DNA of 44,944 bases from Mesorhizobium sp. (lineage in GTDB: Bacteria; Pseudomonadota; Alphaproteobacteria; Rhizobiales; Rhizobiaceae): NCBI GenBank assembly GCA_004020545.1, contig SAQE01000026.1:1-44944 (forward strand). Reading direction: 5' to 3'. The notes below the pieces were generated by a model. The model did not search any database. It saw nothing but the letters and a program-made list of their open reading frames with translations, and was not told where the DNA came from. The first letter of the stretch is position 1; each line of letters opens with the position of its first letter. Shown here piece by piece: positions 40,408 to 44,944 of the stretch. Both the position numbers and the translations under genes were made by a program.

Positions 40408-41232
40408 ATGGCGGCCCCACGCGCGGTTTGGAAAGGTTTTCTGAAGGTCGGTTCGGTTTCTTGCGGCGTTAAGCTCGTAGGGGCGACCAGCGAGGCCGGA
40501 AAGGTCCATTTCAAGATCCTCAACCGGGAGGACGGTCTGCCGGTCAAGAGCGCCTACGTCGATGAAGAGACCGGCGATGTCGTCCCGTCGGAAGACCAGA
40601 TCAAAGGCTACGAGGCCGAAAAGGGCGACTTCATCGAAATCGAGCCCGACGAGGTCAAGAAGTTGAAGTTAACCTCGCAACACACGCTTGAGGTGAGCGA
40701 ATTCGTCGCCCTTGATGACATCGACACTCGCTATCTCGAAAAACCCTATTATGTCATTCCGGCCGACGGAGCTGCGGTCGAGGCCTTCACAGTGCTCCGT
40801 GAGGCAATGAAGAGGAAGCACGTCGCGGCCCGGTCTTGCGTCGTCCTCTACCAACGCGGTCGAGAAGTGGTCATCCAGCCCTTCGGAAAGGGAATGCTTC
40901 TGACCGAGCTGCGTACCCACAACGAGATGGTTTCCGAGAGCAGCGTTTTCGACAATCTGAAAAGCCCGAAATACGATGAGGATTTGCTCGAAATTGCCAG
41001 CCTTCTGATAGACAAGAAAGTGACCAAGTTCGATCCGTCGAAGTTTGAGGACACCTATGAAGACGCGCTGATTGCCATGATCGATGCCAAGCGCAAGGGC
41101 AAGAGGGCGCCAAAACCCGTGCCACAGCCAAAAGAGAACGTCGTCGATCTCGCTTCAGTGCTTCGCCAGAGCCTGGAGAAAGAAGGCATCAAGCGACAGC
41201 CCAAAGCAAAGGCCGGCCGCAAGTCGGCGTGA
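40408..41232 (+). CDS. ku: Bacterial Ku, non-homologous end joining DNA-end binding protein
   Basis: 274 residues with the complete bacterial Ku core: RAVWKGFLKVGSVSCGVKLV, HFKILNREDGLPVKSAYVDE, GYEAEKGDFIEIEPDEVKKL, the central LEKPYYVIPADGAAVEAFTV, and KGMLLTELRTHNEMV. The C-terminal 35 residues are Lys-rich, the part that usually contacts LigD and DNA. Ku homodimers encircle DNA ends and recruit LigD. No intact ligD is present here, only fragments, so the partner must be elsewhere. An EcfG-like promoter and a T-rich terminator flank the gene. Confidence 0.95.
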   Translation: MAAPRAVWKGFLKVGSVSCGVKLVGATSEAGKVHFKILNREDGLPVKSAYVDEETGDVVPSEDQIKGYEAEKGDFIEIEPDEVKKLKLTSQHTLEVSEFVALDDIDTRYLEKPYYVIPADGAAVEAFTVLREAMKRKHVAARSCVVLYQRGREVVIQPFGKGMLLTELRTHNEMVSESSVFDNLKSPKYDEDLLEIASLLIDKKVTKFDPSKFEDTYEDALIAMIDAKRKGKRAPKPVPQPKENVVDLASVLRQSLEKEGIKRQPKAKAGRKSA

Positions 41233-41235
41233 CGT

Positions 41236-41256
41236 CCTCCGGCGGCGGGAGTTTTT
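41236..41256 (+). terminator. Short hairpin with T-run after ku
   Basis: CTCC (41237-41240), GC-rich loop, GGAG (41248-41251), then five T. The stem is short but the position four bases after the stop and the T-run support termination. Confidence 0.5.
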
Positions 41257-41501
41257 ATTAGCTAAGCAGCCTAACGTTGTTAATGCCGGGCGCTTCAAGG
41301 TAGCGCATAATATGCATATGCCCCGGGCTCGAGACCGGGGTAAGGCCCGGCCTGTACGCCCAAGTCGCCCCTCGACTTCCCCGACAGGCCGGGTATCCGG
41401 TTCGCTTCCAACGCGTATGCAAGGCGACCTTGCAAAGTGCCGAATTAGGAATATCATCCTTTTCGGTGAGGCGACCCATCTCACGAGGATCGCCATAGAC
41501 G
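41257..41501 (-). ncRNA. Conserved structured noncoding element, copy B
   Basis: Minus-strand partner of the 30081-30330 element. It keeps the outer stem CCCGGCCTGT (41393-41384) and ACAGGCCGGG (41355-41346), with a 28-base interior as in copy A. It also keeps an inner AAGTCG/CGACTT hairpin and a CCCCGG/CCGGGG hairpin at 41340-41321. Both arms of the inner hairpins differ from copy A at places that keep or add pairs. It occupies the gap between ku and the divergent-facing 91-aa gene. Confidence 0.5.
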
Positions 41502-41777
41502 ATGAAATTCCCCTTCACAGAAGACACGCTCGGCAAGAAGCTCGAAGCTGGCACGGACATGTCGGTCGACTGCCTCACTTGCCGGCGTCATGCGATCCTT
41601 GACGTTGCAGAATTGGTGCGCCGGCTCGGGCCGGACCAGTCGTGCATGCACTATGACCTAATCAAGGTGCTCTATTGCCATGAATGCCGCGACGCCGGCC
41701 GCGATGACCGCAACCTGCATTTCACCACCCATGCGGTGACGCCGGGCAAGCGCAAAGGCTGGACGCCTTGTCCTTGA
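41502..41777 (+). CDS. CxxC zinc-binding small protein (91 aa)
   Basis: After MKFPFTEDTLGKKLEAGTDM, the first knuckle VDCLTCRRH is followed by a helical insert (ELVRRLGPDQSCMHYDLIKV) and a second knuckle LYCHECRDAGRDD. The order CxxC...CxxC suggests a zinc ribbon or treble clef. The C-terminal NLHFTTHAVTPGKRKGW adds basic residues. A decayed copy sits at 29849-30080. Unknown function; nucleic-acid binding is possible. Confidence 0.7.
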   Translation: MKFPFTEDTLGKKLEAGTDMSVDCLTCRRHAILDVAELVRRLGPDQSCMHYDLIKVLYCHECRDAGRDDRNLHFTTHAVTPGKRKGWTPCP

Positions 41778-41812
41778 AGCGGGGAGCGGCCCGGCAAGCC
41801 AGTTCAGGAAGA

Positions 41813-41833
41813 CCCACCGGGCCGACCGGTGGG
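41813..41833 (+). terminator. Perfect 8-bp stem after the CxxC gene
   Basis: CCCACCGG, five-base loop GCCGA, CCGGTGGG, 35 bases after the stop. No T-run follows, so termination is only possible rather than likely. Confidence 0.4.
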
Positions 41834-41948
41834 CTGGAACTCAAAACAAACCGCACACCGGCTGGCCGGATTATATCAGCTCTCGGGAGAGCATTCCGTC
41901 ATGCGAACGAAGGGTCCTGACGTTACGGATTCAAGGCCAAGTGCTAGG

Positions 41949-42006
41949 GGCCCGGCGAGGCTGGTGGGCTAGGCCAGCACACGCCAGACCTAACGAGTGG
42001 GGCTCG
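41949..42006 (+). repeat. Conserved noncoding repeat, partner of 29509-29568
   Basis: GGCCCGGCGAGGCTGG and GCTAGGCCAGCACACGCC match the minus-strand copy at 29.5 kb nearly base for base. Together with copy B and the CxxC gene it defines the inverted segmental duplication. Confidence 0.7.
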
Positions 42007-42045
42007 GGGGCGAGACACGGCACAGGTTAACGAAGCACCAACGAC

Positions 42046-42252
42046 CTAATTCCCGCGCGGGGGCCTGGCTCTTGGTGGCAAGCTTTCACACGGATTTGCA
42101 GCCAATCGAGCGATTCGCCGATCTCTTAGCCACAGAGATTTCTTGCTTTCCAGTGTCTCATGGCGATCGTCATCAGCGGCCGATCGCTCTTGCATTGAGG
42201 CGACCGCATAGTCGGCTCTGTTCGTTCGATAGTCTTTTTCTTGGACAGACAT
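42046..42252 (-). CDS. Small hypothetical protein (68 aa)
   Basis: GGGAGGAAAACG directly precedes the ATG at 42252, a strong start. The product opens MSVQEKDYRTNRADYAVASM and has QERSAADDDRHETLESKKSL, a charged helix with many Asp and Arg. The C-terminal 25 residues are Arg/Pro-rich and may be an extension after loss of an earlier stop. A familiar look for rhizobial stress-associated small proteins, but unnamed. No promoter motif found nearby. Confidence 0.55.
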   Translation of the reverse strand: MSVQEKDYRTNRADYAVASMQERSAADDDRHETLESKKSLWLRDRRIARLAANPCESLPPRARPPRGN

Positions 42253-42603
42253 CGTTTTCCTCCCGGTCCGCGGGCATCTCCCTCCTTTAGCCTGGACGGA
42301 GTCACTAGCTGCCGATGCATTGCCGGAGTCTACAAATTGTGGATTGCATTAAGATGATACACTCAAGCACCCATCTCCCGATTCGGAGCGGCGCCTGCTT
42401 TGGCTTGAAGCAGAGCCTTAACCAGCATCGCTGTTGGCGAGCCATCACGAATTGGCGAGCCACCACGAAAAAGCGCTGATTTCGACATGGCTTGCAGGAT
42501 CGCTTGCCAGGCAAGGCAGTGCGCTCAACGGCGCTCCGACGGGCCACCTGAGCGCCCCGCTGGGACTTCGGTCTACTCCGACTGGGACCGTGGGCCCAGG
42601 CGC
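42253..42603. other. Intergenic stretch, no gene seen
   Basis: Frames on both strands (for example 42305-42757 minus and 42434-42640 plus) are open but Cys/Arg/Pro-rich without domains. The nearest signal is the EcfG promoter at its right end. A direct repeat of GGCGAGCCA(T/C)CACGAA occurs at about 42436-42470. Confidence 0.35.
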
Positions 42604-42628
42604 GGAACGTAAGGCAATCGCCGCCGTT
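42604..42628 (+). promoter_or_regulatory. Consensus EcfG promoter
   Basis: GGAAC, sixteen bases, CGTT, an exact consensus match. It ends 67 bases before the start of the double PRC-barrel gene (42696). Confidence 0.78.
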
Positions 42629-42695
42629 TGTCGAAAGTGACGCCGGCAAACAAAACGGCAGTTCATCAACCAGGCAACTCATAAGGAAATCTACG

Positions 42696-43538
42696 ATGAT
42701 CCGGAAAATATTGGTGACCGGAGCGACCGCTGCATTGCTGTCGACTGCGCTCTGCACTGTCCAAGCTTACGCCGAGGACAAGACCAAGCCCGCTTCCCAA
42801 GCCGCGGTCGTCGCGCCCGTGACCGATGGAAGCCTCGTGTCCAAGATTATGGGCGTAGCTGTCTATGACAGCACGGCCGATGACGCGACGAAGATCGGGG
42901 ACGTCAACGACATTGTCCTCGACAAGGACGGCAAAGCCAAATTGATCGTCATCGGGGTCGGGGGATTCCTCGGTGTCGGCGAGAAAAATGTCGCCTATGA
43001 TTTCAACAAGATCGAATGGGTCAACAAGAAAGGCGAGCGCTGGCTCGTCGCCAAAACCACGAAGGAAGAGCTTCAGGCTCAGCCTAACTTCGACACCAAG
43101 GCCTATGATACCGCCAACACCCAACCCGCCACCGATACTGCCAATCAAACGGCTCCTGCCAAGACCGACCAAACCGCGACGGGCTCGGTCGACAAATCGA
43201 CGCTAACCGCGATGCCGTCCGAGAAGATCAGCGCGGCAAATCTGATCGGCACCAATGTCTATGGCGCGGACGATGCGAAAGTCGGCGAAATCGGCGACGT
43301 CATCCTGACCGGCGACAAGAAGGTCGATGCCATCATCGTGGACGTCGGCGGCTTTCTCGGCATTGGCGAAAAGAAGGTCGCTGTCGGCATGGAGAACCTC
43401 AAGTTCATGACCGACAAAAACGGCAACCGCTATCTCTACACGAATTTCACCAAGGACCAGTTGGAGGCACAAACGGCCTACGACAAGGGCACCTACGCTC
43501 AGAACCGCGACAAGCAGCGCATCATTGTCAAGCATTGA
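42696..43538 (+). CDS. Secreted double PRC-barrel protein (280 aa)
   Basis: Residues 1-26 form a signal peptide (MIRKILVTGATAALLSTALC, cleaved after AYA). Two PRC-barrel domains follow: about 47-120 (SKIMGVAVYDSTADDATKIG, LIVIGVGGFLGVGEKNVAYD) and about 180-260 (LIGTNVYGADDAKVGEIGDV, AIIVDVGGFLGIGEKKVAVG). An acidic, Thr/Ala/Gln-rich linker joins them. Both domains keep the GGFLG(V/I)GEK turn. It is probably periplasmic and possibly envelope-associated. The exact EcfG promoter makes it a likely general-stress protein. Confidence 0.88.
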   Translation: MIRKILVTGATAALLSTALCTVQAYAEDKTKPASQAAVVAPVTDGSLVSKIMGVAVYDSTADDATKIGDVNDIVLDKDGKAKLIVIGVGGFLGVGEKNVAYDFNKIEWVNKKGERWLVAKTTKEELQAQPNFDTKAYDTANTQPATDTANQTAPAKTDQTATGSVDKSTLTAMPSEKISAANLIGTNVYGADDAKVGEIGDVILTGDKKVDAIIVDVGGFLGIGEKKVAVGMENLKFMTDKNGNRYLYTNFTKDQLEAQTAYDKGTYAQNRDKQRIIVKH

Positions 43539-43597
43539 GGTCGAAATGCGCCCGCGCCGGTGCGATGCGGGCGTTGCTCAACATAGGGAGAGCGACC

Positions 43598-43672
43598 ATG
43601 AACAATCTTATCTGGCTCGTAGGAGCAATAGTCATCATAATAGCCATACTGAGCTTCCTCGGCCTCCGGTGA
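43598..43672 (+). CDS. 24-aa single-pass membrane peptide
   Basis: AGGGAGAG followed by ATG 43598 starts a short frame reading MNNLIWLVGAIVIIIAIL and ending SFLGLR. It is essentially one transmembrane helix with a basic end. I recall nearly identical tiny proteins in rhizobia, near stress genes. It lies 59 bases after the secreted PRC-barrel gene on the same strand and is likely part of that unit. It is too short for usual gene finders. Function unknown. Confidence 0.6.
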   Translation: MNNLIWLVGAIVIIIAILSFLGLR

Positions 43673-44210
43673 GGCGCGAGGCAGAAATTTGCGCACGCTG
43701 CCGCTGATCGAACGAAAGGCGAAGCTTTGGAACCTGATCAAGCCGGCCAAGGGCATCATCCAATATAGCGATCATGTCGAAGGCGGTGGCACAGCCTTCT
43801 TCCAGGCCGTCGAGAAGATGGGCATCGAGGGCATGGTCTCGAAACGCAAGGGGAGCCCGTATCGTAGCGGGAAGCTCGATTTCTGGGTCAAAACCAAATG
43901 CTGGGAGGTCGGTGACTTCGAGCTCTTAGGCATCATGCGCGAGCCAGGCAAGCCGGCTGCCGCGATCATGGCGCGCGACGGGCGCTATGCAGGCACCGCC
44001 GTGGTGACGCTGCCCGGAGGCCTGCGAGAAAGGCTGTGGCAGCGCGTCCAGCAAGGCAAGGCGACAAGGCCGCCTCGCCCTGTGCCGACGGCCGTCGCTG
44101 GCGCTGACGTCGAATGGGTCAAGCCCGGCATCACCGGCAAGGTGAAGTACCTGCGCGGCGAACATAAGCTGCGCCACGCTACGATGCAGCATTTTCGCGA
44201 AGAGAGCTAA
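43673..44210 (+). pseudogene. ligD: N-terminally truncated ATP-dependent DNA ligase (LigD type)
   Basis: An open frame of about 175 codons from TTG 43689: LRTLPLIERKAKLWNLIKPA, HVEGGGTAFFQAVEKMGIEG, then MVSKRKGSPYRSGKLDFWVK and TKCWEVGDFELLG. EGMVSK is motif IV and WVKTKCW motif V; the OB-fold follows and the frame ends FREES. Motif I with the nucleotidyl Lys is absent, so it cannot ligate on its own. Junction with the 24-aa gene is at about 43673. Unlike the other pieces it has no internal frameshift. Confidence 0.85.
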
Positions 44211-44226
44211 CAGCGCCGGTGCAGCT

Positions 44227-44421
44227 CTATTTCTGCACAATCCAGTCCAGCATGTCCGGGTCCACGTCCTCTATCCCGGTCATGGTGCGCACCAGGCGCT
44301 CAGCGCACTCGCGCCATTGGATCTCAGGGATGTTATCTTCGATAACCCACGCCCTGAACGCCGCGCGGATGACATCGCAATCGAAGGCAGAAATGGAGTC
44401 GCGTGTTTGAGCTTTGGCCAA
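44227..44421 (-). CDS. Small helical protein (64 aa), TTG start
   Basis: GGGAGGG five bases before a TTG at 44421 sets the start; the frame is open to 44517. The product reads LAKAQTRDSISAFDCDVIRA, then AFRAWVIEDNIPEIQWRECA, ERLVRTMTGIEDVDPDMLDW. All-helical, with acidic C-terminus. Similar rhizobial proteins with ISxFDCxVI...GxEDVD are familiar but unnamed. It faces the ligase remnant convergently with 16 bases between stops. Confidence 0.6.
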   Translation of the reverse strand: MAKAQTRDSISAFDCDVIRAAFRAWVIEDNIPEIQWRECAERLVRTMTGIEDVDPDMLDWIVQK

Positions 44422-44574
44422 ACGAACCCTCCCGCGTCTATGGGCGGGAGCACCCAGGGCTTCCAAGCGTCCGCGTGCCTCTATTCGGTACGGACGACTT
44501 GAAGACGATACACCCAAAGAAAGTCAGCACCGAGTCAATTCGGTCCGACTGAAGTCCGACACCATTGCGGAAGG

Positions 44575-44608
44575 AAAGCCCGCCGTCTCAGGGAGCGGCG
44601 GGCTTGTG
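44575..44608 (+). terminator. Intrinsic-terminator-like hairpin
   Basis: AAGCCCGCCG (44576-44585), ten-base loop, CGGCGGGCTT (44596-44605): a perfect 10-base stem with flanking A and T-rich ends. Works in either direction. Confidence 0.6.
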
Positions 44609-44705
44609 CTTGGGTATAATGCTGGCGGCCTAAGGGGGACGACGACCGCCTTTCCACATAATCGCCAGATTGGCGTTCGGTTCCGAACAATTTTATTTGG
44701 GTTTG

Positions 44706-44800
44706 TCAGCGATATAATCGCCTGCAATCGACGATTACTTCGAGCCAGGCTATTGCCTCCTGGCAATCGAGTTCGCGATCGGCATAGAAAAAGCGTCGCC
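44706..44800 (-). pseudogene. Fragment related to the 81-aa gene at 9811
   Basis: The minus strand reads FYADRELDCQEAIAWLEVIV then DCRRLYR and a stop. The intact relative has AYPDREIDCQEAMEPGFQAI then VDCML. Only the N-terminal third is recognisable. Confidence 0.55.
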
Positions 44801-44944
44801 TGGGACGTAAGCGACGGGCTTCTACAGTCGGCAGCTTCGAACCATCGACCGCGGTCTTTTGCGCCGCAGTTCCAGGCAAATTGCGGTTTCCCGGCACGCG
44901 CTGCCGATTTGTGGCGGACGCTTCAAAGCTTCGCATTGTTAGGG

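Larger units (their letters stand above)
44422..44944. other. Right edge: hairpin and a gene scrap
   Basis: Apart from the terminator hairpin and the paralog fragment listed separately, no gene is seen. An imperfect hairpin of the same family (AAAAAGCGTCGCC...GCGACGGGCTTCT) lies at about 44786-44813. AT-rich sequence around 44650-44710 separates the two hairpins. Confidence 0.35.

Noticed and set aside
1-44944. tRNA, rRNA, transposase or integrase genes and attachment sites
   Set aside because: None recognised on either strand, although the number of remnants suggests past rearrangement.

Overview
The window looks like an accessory chromosomal or replicon segment of a Mesorhizobium-type alphaproteobacterium (order Hyphomicrobiales). 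The grounds are GC-rich codon use, the dense population of short proteins typical of rhizobia (DUF982, DUF1488, small CxxC proteins, PRC-barrel proteins, bacterial Ku) and recurrent EcfG-type promoter motifs (GGAAC-N16-nGTT). The genus is inferred from recalled family resemblance, not from a search. No rRNA, tRNA, CRISPR array, transposase or integrase was recognised.

Layout. 0.6-6.2 kb: small hypothetical genes, with a minus-strand series (4545 to 2229 and 1463) that uses many 4-nt start/stop overlaps and includes a NYN-domain protein. 6.7-11 kb: a secreted protein behind a consensus EcfG motif, a plus-strand coupled operon around an SRAP (HMCES/YedK) abasic-site protein, and two adjacent DUF982 genes. 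11-12.1 kb: debris, comprising a LigD C-terminus, a piece of a histidine kinase homologous to the intact kinase 7 kb away, and an ORF with an in-frame stop.

12.2-20.9 kb is a coherent transport and signalling locus. A MurR/RpiR-type SIS-domain regulator lies downstream of an ABC importer (ATPase, fused double permease, binding protein) on the minus strand. A response regulator and a large sensor kinase are divergently transcribed from it. The binding protein is of the FbpA/AfuA class but has no adjacent tyrosine pair, so phosphorylated sugars or organophosphates are a better guess than iron. 21.0-27.7 kb encodes one 2,228-residue protein with tandem 171-residue repeats, hydrophobic segments and a C-terminal LysM domain, the most unusual single gene here. 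An MFS exporter follows.

29-45 kb is a mosaic of intact small stress genes (Ku, two PRC-barrel proteins, a secreted protein, an HD hydrolase, a DadA-like oxidase) and many decayed copies: ku, four ligase/LigD pieces, alkB, a PQQ sugar dehydrogenase, a dapA-family gene and two zinc-binding proteins. Part of this is explained by an inverted segmental duplication pairing about 29.5-30.3 kb with 41.3-42.0 kb. That duplication carries a conserved, hairpin-rich noncoding element. Five EcfG-like promoters precede the secreted proteins, the PRC-barrel genes and ku, suggesting a general-stress regulon that includes non-homologous end joining.
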